Shown: positions 50,245 to 61,752, numbered from the stretch's first letter. The stretch: DNA of 64,000 nt from Moringa oleifera (GCA_021397835.1 JAJFZO010000658.1:1681501-1745500); one strand, 5' to 3'. The notes: generated by a model from the sequence alone, not told the origin. Program-made: numbers and translations.

Positions 50245-53200
50245 TTACAGATTGAACATGACTTTTATAGCATTACCACCGTGAGCACTGGTTTCAAACG
50301 CGTCTTCTACTTCCTTCTGAGAGAATCCAAATCTGTGGGTTATAAGTGGCTTCACATCAATCTTACCACTTCTCAGAAACTCAAGGCATAGTGGCCATGT
50401 GTTCTTATAACGGAAGATACCAATCACATCAACCTCCCTGCACGTCACAGAAAACCATAACTATTAAGAACCTGTGTAAGAAGACAGATTATTATTCACT
50501 CAAAGGTTCACACAGATTTTTTCACACTCAAATTCCAAAAACTGGGATAACCATCTTCTGAATATGAAAGCACCCAAATAGTTCTACCAAGAACCGCTGG
50601 AGAGTATGACCATCGATCACAAACTCATCCAAATAAAAAGAACAAATAACTTCTTTTTATTTCGTATCCTAACTAGAAATCTCTTTTCATCCTTCTGGCT
50701 TCCTGTTCTTTTCTGGATTATCCTGACTGAATTCCAGACTTTCAAACCATGATTAATTCCACACAATACCTGAAAACATTTACTTACAAATGTTTTATCT
50801 TAAAGAGAAAAGATAGGGTAAAGCCCTGTACCTTGCGGCAGCTGGAGTGAGAGGGACAGTCATCTCGCCATGGCCCATACCCACAAGGCAGACTTTGCCA
50901 CCTGGACGTGTGGCACCAAGGGCTGTTGACATGGTTTTATTAAAGCCAGCACAATCAAAGGTTACATCTACCCCTGCCCCCATAGCTTTCTGTATCTGTT
51001 CTACTTCTTCAGATATGTCCTGCCAACAATGTAGTGCCAAAGAAAAAAAAACCCATTGAAGATCATGACATGACGAGTGAACACAAAACCTAAAAAGACA
51101 TTTTCGTCAAAAGAAACAAAAAATCGTTTCTTGAACAGAGAGTTGAATTTCCTGATGATTTAGAATTGACAATGAGAATATAGTGAAAATTGTGAATTCT
51201 GGAAGTTTCTTTTAAGAAAAATCCTGTGAAATAAAAATTGAAATAGATAGGTTCTTTTAGTAAATAATTATTGGCCATGTTTCACATTTTTCATTTCTGG
51301 TAGAAATTCTATACTAGAGCAAAAGGGAAAGGATTTGAGGAGTATTAACCTTCATATTTGTCGTAACTTTAACAATCTCATCAGCCCCAAGGTCCTTTGC
51401 AACAGATAATCGATGCTCATCCACATCCACTATGACAATTCTAGGTGCTCCAAAAGCACGAGCTGCCAGCATGGTCACAAGTCCAATAGGCCCTGCTCCC
51501 ATGACGAGTACATTTGTCTCTGGACCAATATCAGCTCGGCGGCAAGCATGTACACCAACACTTAAGGGCTCACACATTGCTCCTTCCTCCAAGCTCACAT
51601 TGTCAGGCAACTTAAAGCACAGGTCTGCAGGATGCACCACCTGTTACATGATAACCACTTTGAATGTTAGATGAGTTGCCAAAAAGCAGAATGCGTCAAA
51701 TTAACCAAAATGGGCTCAATCATCCTTTTTTGTGAGGTTCAATGAATCTATGGCTGAAAGAATCAATTCGATTATAGACCAAACTAAATTTACATCAGTA
51801 CACAATGTGTGGAACAGACATGAACAGGGCAGTTTTAGAAATTAGCACACGGAAATCCTCATCCCACTAGTGGAAACTGGGATCTATCAAATATTATCAA
51901 CGAAGGGCATCTCCTTTTGCATTGAAAACATCATCATGTCTGTCTCTAAAGCCACAGAAGATGGATATAAGACATTGGAAAGCATTGCTGGAACCTTCAC
52001 AAACAATTTGATTGCTAGCACCAGGACCACATGTTCATCCAGCTTAATCTCAAGGTGAAGTCATTTTCTAAAGTCCAAGAGTTTTATGGTGATCATACAT
52101 AAGCATGTGTTAAAAGGTGGCAAAAGAAGAAGAGAATCACAAAGTTCAGGCGTAAAGTTGATGCCCCAGAACATGATATTGCATTAAGATAAAGGTTAAA
52201 TCGAGCATTCATCAATTAATGATATTCATTACATAATGTGAGTCCAGGTATCGATGGTGGAATACCAACAGAATATGCCAGTCTTCTAAATTTTAAACTT
52301 GATTATCAAAAATTAAGAATTCTTGTTCTAGTGCTCCATACATAACTATCTTGTGCAGTCACTTCCACAAGCATCTATTGATATGTCAAAGTGAATGAAT
52401 TATATATTCAGTGCAGAGGACATGTTAAAGTAATCAATCACAGATTTTGTACTTTAGATTGAAGAGCTGCATATGCGAACCTGATTGGCAAGAGAACCAT
52501 GAACTGGTGGAGTGGCGAAAAACTTCATCTCAGGGCACAGATTGTATCGACCCTCCTTGCAAAGGCTGCATCGCCAGCAACTGATCCCAGGTTCCAGGGC
52601 CACCCGATCACCAGGCACCAGGGGCTTGACCTCGCTTCCAACCTCCTCTATGATTCCAGCACACTCATGTCCAATCACCATTGGCTCTTCCACCACGAAA
52701 TGTGCACATCTCAAGGTCTACCAATATACGCAACATTCAGAAAAACTTGTCAGTAAAAAAAAAAAAAGTAGAAATTTTCACCTCTCAGTAGGGGAGGAGA
52801 CACCAAAAGTGGTGGCTCAAAGGTTTCAATGAAATACAAGTAGCAAAGCTTCAAAAGTTTGAGCTTTACATTTTTAAGGCAATCTAAGCAACTAAAAAAA
52901 GGAGACATCGAATTTTTTAGGTATAATATTTTGATTGATTTATTAAGTTGAAAGGCAGATTGACTTGGGAATTACCTTGAGGTAGTGAACATCACTTCCA
53001 CATATGCCAACAGCTTTCATCCTAACTCTGGCATCATGAGGTCCTGAAAATTCATAAAGATTAGACATTATCAGTTTCAGAAATCCTGATTAAGGCTATC
53101 AAAAAATGTAATCATAAGGTTGAATATCTAATCCATTCCTACAAAGTGGTATTAAAGCAACAGAACTATAGCATATATTGGTGTGAAAAATCAACGACTA

Positions 53201-53323
53201 CGTACCAAGAGGGGGGAGCTTGAATGGTTGGATCTTGAGGGTGTTGACGCCAACAAGCCAAGCAGCCAAGTTCTCTTCTTGCCCATTTTGGGCTTCTCCA
53301 TGAGACATCCCTCCTTTACCCAT
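50245..53323 (-). CDS. SDH: sorbitol dehydrogenase, class I type
   Basis: NAD-dependent, zinc-containing polyol dehydrogenase oxidising sorbitol and related polyols to ketoses in the cytosol. Exons are 53323-53206, 53043-52976, 52717-52481, 51640-51350, 51019-50832 and 50437-50245 (1095 nt, 364 aa). Catalytic zinc residues are C54 (GICGSDVHYLK), H79 and E80 (VIGHECAG). The structural-zinc cysteines are C109, C112, C115 and C123 in GISCWRCSLCKEGRYNLC. The Rossmann motif is VMGAGPIGLV. The protein ends GGNAIKVMFNL. HYLK, the CWRC spacing and FFATPPVHGSL match Arabidopsis SDH, so this copy is read as class I. It is head-to-head with a second copy that has the same intron positions, so the pair arose by inverted duplication. 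The symbol is by homology. Confidence 0.93.
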
Positions 53324-53908
53324 TTGCTTTCCCTCTTCCCTCACTACGATGGCACACAGTAAGACTATGGCTTCAATGGATTTGGTGCTAGATAAGGGAA
53401 AACAACAGAGATAAACAGGAACGGCAATTTCCTTCGCTTGCTTAATTTTGTATACAAAATAAAGGAGGATCAGATGTTGATATGGAATATTAGGATGAGA
53501 TAGTATGAGATGACTACCTGCGGGCCCCGGCCCGTTGTTTGTGGTTGATTGATTCTAATCCAACCGCTCATCATTATCAACTCTATCCCATAAAAAATTT
53601 GTCCCAAATGAAACTGATAAGGGAGACATGTTCTTAAATGAACCCTTAGAAAAGAAGCCATTGTTTGGATAAAGTCGAACTATTTAAGGCATACAGTGTT
53701 TAAGTGTACGGATTCTGGAAAGACTGCAAGAAAAGGCTATCAAGCAACTACAAAACAAGTTTCGCCACATAAGATACGTGTAGAAAATGAAGAGGGCATT
53801 TTCCACGAGGATACAACTTAGTTTCTTCCAGCTCCCATGGAAACAAGAACAGAAAACAAAGAGCAGGAGAGACAAGGGAGAGAGAGAGAGAGAGGCAAGG
53901 AGAGAGAG
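53324..53908. promoter_or_regulatory. 585-bp divergent promoter between two SDH paralogues
   Basis: Start codons at 53323 (-) and 53909 (+) face away from each other, so both genes must be driven from this interval. A (GA)n tract at about 53876-53908 lies directly before the right-hand start codon and is probably in its 5' UTR. Such leaders are common in plants and can bind GAGA-binding BPC proteins. Confidence 0.6.
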
Positions 53909-55690
53909 ATGGCACATGGAGGTAATGACGTTAAGGCAGGAAAGGATGAAGAAGAAAACATGGCCGCTTGGCTTCTTGGGATCAGAACCCTCAAGATTGA
54001 ACCTTACCCACTTCCTCCTATTGGTATCGTTTTCTTCTCTACTTCTAGCTTGAAATTTGAGAATAAACTGCCTAAGAGGTTGCTCGTCTTGCGATGACTT
54101 CGAACTGATTTAATTCACTTCAGCCTCTGTAATTAACTTAATTTATACTGTTGTCCATTGGTAATCAAATCTGTAATAGTCAACTCTGGTTTATTATAAA
54201 TTCCTACTGGTTCGATATCAAGTACCTGTGAAGACTAATTCTAAGTACTTATTTGAGTCTCGGTTAATCATGTGTTATCGTAGGCCCTCATGATGCAAAA
54301 GTACGTATAAAAGCCCTGGGTATATGTGGAAGTGATGTTCACCACTTCAAGGTAGAACACTCTTTAACTTTCAACAAATACCTGTTTCAAGGGACTTAAA
54401 ATTCAGTCTGTTTGTAATCCTATGCCTATGTAATCAATGGAATGCTTGTTATCAGACGATGAGATGTGCAAATTTTGTTGTGAAAAAGCCTATGGTCATC
54501 GGCCATGAATGTGCTGGGATCATAGAAGAAGTTGGGAGCCAAGTTAAGTCCTTAGCAGTGGGAGATCGGGTAGCCCTGGAACCTGGAATCAGTTGCCAGC
54601 GATGTTGGCTTTGCAGGGAAGGTCGCTACAATCTTTGCCCAGAAATGAAGTTCTTCGGTTCTCCTCCAACAAATGGCTCTCTTGCCAATAAGGTCACTGG
54701 CTTGCCTCAGATAACATGTATAAGACTATCTGCTTCTGAATTCAGACGCTATATGTGTTGTTTTCTTTCCTAACCAGGTTATGCACCCTGCAAGTCTATG
54801 CTTTAAACTGCCTGACAACGTGACCTTGGAGGAAGGAGCAATGTGTGAGCCCCTCAGTGTTGGCGTTCATGCCTGTCGCAGAGCTAGAGTTGGTCCTGAA
54901 ACAAATGTACTGATCATGGGAGCTGGACCAATAGGCCTTGTTACTCTGTTGGCTGCTCGTGCATTTGGGGCTCCAAGAATCGTGATTGTTGATGTTGCCG
55001 CTGATCGTCTAGCCATAGCTAAGGATCTTGGTGTGGATGAAGTTGTTCAAGTTTCAACCAACATTCAGGTCCTTTCTGATTGGGTTCTTTATGCTGAATT
55101 AGTGTCTGCTGTTCTTCTGTCTTCAAGTTGTTGAAGTGTTGGCTTACCACTGAAGTGATTTTACAGGATGTGCCTGAAGAAGTGGAGCAGATAAGAAATG
55201 CAATGGGCTCAGCCATTGATGTGACCTTCGACTGTGTTGGATTCAACAAAACCATGTCCACAGCTTTAAGTGCCACTCGTGCAGGCGGCAAAGTTTGTAG
55301 CATTGGATTGGCTCAGACAGAGACCACCATTCCTCTCTCTCAAGCTGCTGCAAGGTAATGAAACTTCATCCTTTCTCAAGGAAACTAGGGTTTCTCTAGT
55401 TACATAATCTTTCTTCTCTTCTTGTACTCTCTAAATCATTGACAAAAAGATCAGGGTTTACCTTCAATTGATAATGAAGAGCTTTGTCGCTCAACAGGGA
55501 GGTTGATATAATTGGCATATTCCGGTACAGGGACACATGGCCACTCTGCATTGAGTTCTTGAGGACTGGCAAGATCAACGTGAAGCCATTGATAACTCAC
55601 AGGTTTGGTTTCTCACAGGAAGAGATGGAAAATGCGTTTCAAACCAGTGCTTCTGGTGGTAACGCCATTAAAGTCATGTTTAACCTGTGA
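53909..55690 (+). CDS. sorbitol/L-idonate dehydrogenase paralogue, class II type
   Basis: Second zinc-dependent medium-chain dehydrogenase of the SDH family. Exons are 53909-54023, 54284-54351, 54456-54692, 54778-55068, 55167-55354 and 55498-55690 (1092 nt, 363 aa). The last five exon lengths are identical to those of the left copy. Zinc ligands C53 (GICGSDVHHFK), H and E (VIGHECAG), and the four structural cysteines in GISCQRCWLCREGRYNLC are all present. The Rossmann motif is IMGAGPIGLV. Compared with the left copy it has HHFK for HYLK, CQRC for CWRC, and FFGSPPTNGSL for FFATPPVHGSL. These are features I associate with the class II group containing grape L-idonate dehydrogenase of tartaric acid synthesis. 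Substrate preference cannot be settled from sequence. Confidence 0.92.
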
Positions 55691-55802
55691 ACCGTAGTTC
55701 ACACCTGATTAGAGAAGATCAGAAAGGAGCTTTAAACTATGCTGGGGATGGCTTTGATTCATCTTGGGCAATTGTAAAACAACCTCATTTCTTTCTCTAA
55801 TG

Positions 55803-55808
55803 AATAAA
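55803..55808 (+). terminator. poly(A) signal of the class II SDH gene
   Basis: AATAAA lies 113 nt after the stop codon, at a typical distance for a plant near-upstream element. The match is exact but short. Confidence 0.5.
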
Positions 55809-56954
55809 ATCATTTCCTTACCCAAAAATGAAGAACAAAAAAGGAAATACCAGATCGAGACTTCTCTTGAGAATATTCTATTTTCATGTGTAACCACTTC
55901 ATTGCATAAGAATGAAATCTGAATACACCATTGAATGCCACATCAATCTGCCATTGACAAAACTTTCAGACAATTACTAAAGCAAAACAATGGAATCCAC
56001 ATCAATCTAGTCTGATTGATCAGCATTCTTCTGTTGAAAGTTCTTAGGCCCGGAAGCTCTGGTGCTCATAACTTGGCCAGATCTGGTTTCTCTATGTGAA
56101 GGCCTATAGGAAGGCTTGGATCTTTTGTATCCTTCTCCTGTGACAACAAAATGAAATTATTTAGCCCAAGAAGAAAAAGCAAACCTCTCTAAGTAACTGT
56201 GTAAGAAAGTTTTTGGTCTTACTCTTCAGTGGCGTTGGGGTCAGGTTAACGCCTCAACCATTTCAAATCACTTGTTTATAACCACAGAGAGATTGGTTTT
56301 CCAGCAACCAAGGAATCACTGTCCCTTATATCCTTCTTGTCAGCAAAAGGGAAAAAATTTTCCTCTTTTCTTCAGCTCTTCTTCTTAAACCAATTTCGGA
56401 TCTTCCAAGGAACCAGGGTCTCATCTGATCTAGACCTACCCAGATAATTATAGTCCCGTTACATAAGACCTGGCGGACCTTTGCTTTCAACTTCAACCAA
56501 GCAGTTTTTCTTCACCGATGTATAAATTCTACACATGACTACAATTTGCTCACTGCAAACGCACTAGGTCTCATCCAAGAAGGTTACTGTTTGATATCAG
56601 AATGATACTTTGGGAAGTTGGTGTTGAGGAATGTCTAGGCTCTTATCAAAGAGGGAAGAGACCAAACCTCTTTTTGCACCCTGCAATTTCTGAGCCACAG
56701 GACTGCCTCCCAATGTATCCATACTAGTTAGTTGCAGTTAGAACTCAAAATTACAGTCATATACTAGGACTTCAACAACCTCCTCCATGCCCAGCAGCAA
56801 TCAATAGCACAAGCACCTACTTTCAAGCAGGAGTAGCACCCCATTCGGAACTTAGCCTCCAGAACTTAAAAAATTCCCTAGTGTTTCCTTACCCGGAAAA
56901 ATGATTAGCTTTAGGATCAAAGCCTTAACCCAAATTACTAGAACATCATGGCTC
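55809..56954. other. convergent intergenic region with an exon-like segment
   Basis: This is the 3' flank of the PPR gene (-). At 56144-56010 on the minus strand, a good acceptor (TTGTTGTCACAG) is followed by about 43 open codons in one frame, encoding a basic Arg/Ser/Lys-rich peptide that ends in TAG. No upstream coding exon other than the PPR frame was found, so it may be a spliced 3' UTR exon of the PPR gene. Confidence 0.4.
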
Positions 56955-58931
56955 TCACTGTTGACCAGTTTGACATGTGGGGAAGGCTGAGATCTCTTCT
57001 GAGATTGAACAAGGGGTGATGCCCTGGGAATTATTTGATGTTATTCCTTCTACTTCTATGGAACTCCAACCAGATGGCTTCGGCACATCACCTTCCATCA
57101 TCAATTCTCTCATTTTTGTGGCATCATCCCATCTACCTGAGCCTGCATAAGTATTTGACAAGAGAACATAGTTCCCACTATTAGAGCAATCCAATTCAAG
57201 AAGCCTTTGAGTGGCAATCTCGGCCAAATGTACATTTCCATGAAGTTTACAAGCACTCAACAATATTCTCCATACCACAACATCTGCAACTATGGGCATT
57301 TCATTTATGAACTCATAGGCCCTGTCCAGGTTGCCTGAGCGACTCAAGAGATCCACAATGCATCCATAATGTTTCATTTCTGGGATTAGTCCATAAACTT
57401 TCTCCATGGTTTCAAATAATTCCAACCCTTTGTCTACCAAGCCAGCATGAGCACAAGTTTGTAAAATCCCAACAAAGGTTCCGTGAGTAGGCTGAACACC
57501 TTCTCTCAACATCCGTGCAAAGAACTCAAGTGCTATATTTGCAAACCCGTTCACAGCAAGGCCCGAGATAATTGAAGTCCATGAAACAGAGTCCTTTCGT
57601 TTCATTTCAAGAAACACCTCCACCGCTTTTTCAACATCTCCACATTTGCAATACATATCTATCAGAGAGTTTTCCACATAAACATCCACTTTTATACCAC
57701 ACCTACGTATATAATCATCAATTGCCTGTCCCACAGGAAGTGAACCCAAATTAGCACAACAAGAAAGAACACTAGCTACTGTAATTTCATCTGGTTTAAC
57801 CTTGGCAGCCATCATTTCTTGGAAAAGCTTCATAGCATCAGAAAACTGGTCAGCTTGAGAATAACCTGTGATCATAGAGGTCCAAGAAATCACATCCCTT
57901 TGAGGCATCTCATCAAAAAGTTTCCGGGCTTCAACTAAATTCCTCACTTTTGCATACCCCATAATCATGGCATTCCAAGAAACTATGTTCCTTTCCTTCA
58001 TCTTATCAAAAATTTGCCTCGCCAAATCCACTGAACCCCGCCTTCCATACATATCTATTAATGTGTTCCCCAAGTAAAGATCAACGTGGATATGATTTTC
58101 CTCTGTATACTTAACCACTGAATCTGCAATGTCTCGCTCACCTAAATGACTGCAAGCTAAAATAACTTTAACTATTGTCACCGCATCAGGCTTCACATTG
58201 GCTTCCAGCATTGCCTTGAACAAAACCAAAACTTCTTTAAACCTATTACACAGACTGTACCCACAAATTAAAGAATTCCACGAAACCAAATCTCTGTCCC
58301 CCATTTCATCAAACACCGTTCTTGCAAGACTCAATGCATCACAAGACGCATACATATGAATCAAAGCATTTGATACAAAAAGATACGACTCAAACCCAAG
58401 TTTTATAGCGTGAACATGAACCTTTTTGCCTTGCACAACATCTGAGAGACGAGCACAAGCCCTCAAAACAAAGATAAATGTTAAGTTATCTCCAGCCAAC
58501 GCTTGGTGATACAAACGATGGAACATATCAATTGCTGCATCGGGTTTATCACTTAAAGATAAACCACGGATCATGTAGTTCCAAACCAGCAATGTGGGTC
58601 GCTCAATTTGACTGAAAAGGAGATGAGCTTTGTCCAAATGGGATGGAGACAAGGCGTATGCTTTGATAACTGCAGATACTGAATATGGGTCTGTATGGAG
58701 TTGAGTTCTTATGAGGTAAGCATGAAGCTCCTTAACGGAGTTCATGGAGGGCGATAACCCCGCTAGTCGCTCTGGTCTCGTAATCGTCGAGGAAGCACTA
58801 AAGCGACGAGCACAGGACTGCGCGAGTTTCATCAAGAATCGCGTTATTTTGCGAGAAATCTCAGGTGAAGCTGAGACAGAAGTCGAGCTCGTCACGAGGA
58901 AAAGATATAAGGGATGGCATTCCAAGGCCAT
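56955..58931 (-). CDS. PLS-class pentatricopeptide repeat protein (E-type)
   Basis: Intronless PPR protein of up to 658 aa, expected to bind organellar RNA and take part in C-to-U editing or processing. Tandem P, L and S motifs run through residues about 60-560, for example LVVWNYMIRGLSLSDKPDAA-like units (here LLVWNYMIRGLSLSDKPDAA), DLVSWNSLICGYS, NIVSWNAMIMGYAK and DSVSWTSIISGLAVNG. The C-terminus has an E motif (VVVWRILLSACKLHGNVHLA, LLELDCSNSGNYVLLSNTYA, GWSSIEV). There is no DYW domain, so editing would need a partner deaminase. After SSIEVEG the tail looks non-conserved, so alternative splicing near the 3' end is possible. The N-terminus up to about residue 45 is rich in Ser/Arg and may be an organelle presequence; M35 (MKLAQSCARRFS) is an alternative start. 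Confidence 0.93.
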   Translation of the reverse strand: MALECHPLYLFLVTSSTSVSASPEISRKITRFLMKLAQSCARRFSASSTITRPERLAGLSPSMNSVKELHAYLIRTQLHTDPYSVSAVIKAYALSPSHLDKAHLLFSQIERPTLLVWNYMIRGLSLSDKPDAAIDMFHRLYHQALAGDNLTFIFVLRACARLSDVVQGKKVHVHAIKLGFESYLFVSNALIHMYASCDALSLARTVFDEMGDRDLVSWNSLICGYSLCNRFKEVLVLFKAMLEANVKPDAVTIVKVILACSHLGERDIADSVVKYTEENHIHVDLYLGNTLIDMYGRRGSVDLARQIFDKMKERNIVSWNAMIMGYAKVRNLVEARKLFDEMPQRDVISWTSMITGYSQADQFSDAMKLFQEMMAAKVKPDEITVASVLSCCANLGSLPVGQAIDDYIRRCGIKVDVYVENSLIDMYCKCGDVEKAVEVFLEMKRKDSVSWTSIISGLAVNGFANIALEFFARMLREGVQPTHGTFVGILQTCAHAGLVDKGLELFETMEKVYGLIPEMKHYGCIVDLLSRSGNLDRAYEFINEMPIVADVVVWRILLSACKLHGNVHLAEIATQRLLELDCSNSGNYVLLSNTYAGSGRWDDATKMRELMMEGDVPKPSGWSSIEVEGITSNNSQGITPCSISEEISAFPTCQTGQQ

Positions 58932-61434
58932 AACCCATCCAAATCAGCCCATAAAACAGTCTTCTGTGGATAGGCCTCAAGATTTACTTGAGCCCCAATC
59001 ACTTGACCAGATGACCTTTTCATGGGCTACACAGCCTTCTGGTTAGTCACCACAGAGCCCAGAAAACTTGAGGTCTGCCAAATCTCTGTGAACCCGATGG
59101 CTTGTCATGGGCTCAAGGAATGTCCAATCCCCAAGCTCGACTCCTGATTGGGCCTAAAGATAGAAACAAGAAGGTTGGTCTCAATTGGGTGAAGAAGACT
59201 TCTCCATTTCAATCAAACCTGTAATTGGCACTTTAGGAGCCTCTTCAATTACTATCCATCAAACATGAAGTATGATGAGTTTCCATGAAAAGAGCAGAGA
59301 TGGGTCCAGCCGGCTAATTGAAAAACATTTCCTTAGCAAATAAATACGGCTGTTTTCAGTCCCTAATTAATAATAATAACCGTAATAAATTTATCATATT
59401 CTCTCAATTCCAATAGTTCTAATGTAAGAAAAAAACGTGATTTAAAAACCAATGACACTCATCACATCACGCCTAATTAAATACCCATAAAATATTACGC
59501 CCCCCTGAATTGATTGATCATGCCAATTCGGGACATTATAATATGATTTACAAGATCGTCATCAAATATATTGTACTTTTATGTGCCATAATTTTGTCTA
59601 CCTTTAATATTATTCACTCCAATAAAACCATTTTCTCTAAAGGTTGTTAGGAAGATACCAAACTTTATGAAATATTAATTATTTCATTTGGACCTTCAAA
59701 TTGGCCTTGTTAAACTCTCCACCGGCCATGCTTATAAAGCTAAATTTACAAACTAAGAATAACAAACATTATAGATTACACGTATTTTGTAGTTTAGCTG
59801 CTTGTTTGATGCAAATTTAGGTTCCATTTTAGTTAGACATGCCCAATTGCTTGACTTGCCGGTCCACCGGGTTAAATACGCATCTTAATCTTTTCTTTTT
59901 TTCCTAACCTGATCCTTCGTTTGTCAATTGGACCGACCGGGACCCAAAATCAATTTGACTTGAATTTTCTGCCACCCTTTTTGATCTTTAACGTGTTATT
60001 AAGATATGAAATGAAAATGATGGTGTTTGGGTACTGGACCTGCAAGAAGTCCCATAAATGTGAATGACTTGGTCGGATTAATTATGTGGTCAGTTCGGTT
60101 CTCTAGTGCCTTTCGCTATTCTTTATTTTGCACGCCACGGGAGAAAAAATTCTCCAAAGATTGAGTCTCAATTTTGGACCCACCAAAGGTGTCGTAGAGA
60201 TAGAGCTACCAAAATTGAAGACATCAAAGCATGGACTTGCCTCAATGTCTTGTATCTTGAATTTTATTAGGGTTAGGTTCATTGGTTAATTTGAGTATTT
60301 GATGAAATGAAAATCGTTTATTAATATGATTTACATTAATTTTTAAACATATAATGATGTGCAATAATTTAATAAAATAAAAATAAAATATTTTATTTTA
60401 AAATTTTAAATATATCCAAACAAATCATGATTGATGAGAAGTAATTAAATTAAATTTTATTAAAAATTAAAAATATTTTAATTGAGAAGTTCTTATTATA
60501 AAGTTTGAATTAAATTTTTGTAATGAGAAAAAATATTTAAGCTATTATAACAAAATTTTTAAAATTTTTTGAATGTTAAAAATATTTTTAAGGTTTTTTT
60601 GTTGTTAAATATTTTAAAAAATAGTAAATAGTTTGGGAATTAAAAATTATTTAAAATTGAGATTTTGATTCAAAATAAAATATGGATTTATATGTGTAAT
60701 TTTTCAAATATTTGAAAAATAAAAATACATTTAATTTTATTAAAATAGTTAGAACTAAAGTTTAATATAATTATTTATTATTACTTTAAAATTTGTGTGA
60801 ATATATTTTAAAATTTAAAATAAAAATTAAAAGAAAAAATATTTTTAAAAATTTTAAATGATATTTTTCTTAAAATAAATAATTAAAATTGTTTTATTTA
60901 TTATATTTATATTAAAATAATAAATTATAAAAATATTTTTTATTTTTAATAAAAAATTAATCACAGATTACATCAATCGAGAAGACTCGCACTGCTCATG
61001 ATTTCAGCGGTGGAGAGCGGAGAGGACAAGCGATTCTCTCACCACCCATACAGTCCTACCTCATGCTATATACATTCAAACACTGTATACCCAAGTCACA
61101 AATTAAACTTTGTATTGAAATAAAGATACATAAATATTAAATAAATAAGAAAAACCCATCAAAGCCTTGAAGTCGTTACCTACTTCCTATTCAAAGTCTT
61201 AGTCATTAACCTGTGCACCACCGGAACGTTACCGTTTTGACGTATAATATTGCCATCTCCCTCCCAACGACTACGTCAAAGACTCCCAAGTTTCCCTTTC
61301 TCTCTTTTCTCTCTTCCTCTCTTTCTGCGCGTGTACATATACATACAACAGTCCTATGGTCCTTGCGATTCTGTTTCTTTATAAACTCCATATTCCTTCC
61401 GTTTCTCATCCGTCTTTGATCGCAAAGAGCAAGG
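58932..61434. other. divergent intergenic region between PPR and LysM genes
   Basis: No coding region is supported. 60280-60960 is very AT-rich and resembles other decayed intergenic DNA in the window. From about 60970 the composition normalises toward the LysM promoter. Its leader at 61290-61330 is strongly pyrimidine-rich (TTTCCCTTTCTCTCTTTTCT), a common feature of plant promoters and leaders. Confidence 0.55.
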
Positions 61435-61752
61435 ATGGAAGCCATGAAAGCAGCGAGAGGTGTAGCGGATGCAGCGTCGTGGTACTGTGCGTTGGTGCTA
61501 TTGGCTCTGATACTGTTAGGGTCGATTCGAGAGAGTTCTTTGAGCGATGAATCTGTGAGAGGGAACCAGTTTCTGAGTCGAGTACCGTGTGACGAGATTT
61601 ACGTCGTCCGAGAAGGAGAGACCCTCCACACCATCAGCGACAAGTGCGGCGACCCGTTTATCGTGGAGCGTAACCCGCATATCCATGACCCGGACGATGT
61701 CTTCCCCGGACTGGTCATCAAGATCACTCCTTCAAACCCTACGAACTATTGA
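61435..61752 (+). CDS. small LysM-domain membrane protein
   Basis: Single-exon protein of 105 aa. A hydrophobic segment near residues 14-32 (ASWYCALVLLALILLGSI) acts as a signal anchor. It is followed by one LysM domain (about 54-98): DEIYVVREGETLHTISDKCG, DPFIVERNP, and VFPGLVIKITPS. LysM domains bind N-acetylglucosamine polymers such as chitin or peptidoglycan, but there is no kinase or GPI signal, so it is not a standard chitin receptor. It resembles the single-LysM proteins of plants with unknown function. A second ATG three codons downstream could also serve. The gene lies at the edge of the block with PER1 and the response regulator, which are neighbours in Arabidopsis too. Confidence 0.9.
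   Translation: MEAMKAARGVADAASWYCALVLLALILLGSIRESSLSDESVRGNQFLSRVPCDEIYVVREGETLHTISDKCGDPFIVERNPHIHDPDDVFPGLVIKITPSNPTNY

Noticed and set aside
53876..53908. (GA)n tract considered as an independent repeat element
   Set aside because: It is short, lies immediately before a start codon, and is better described as part of the 5' leader of the right-hand SDH gene.
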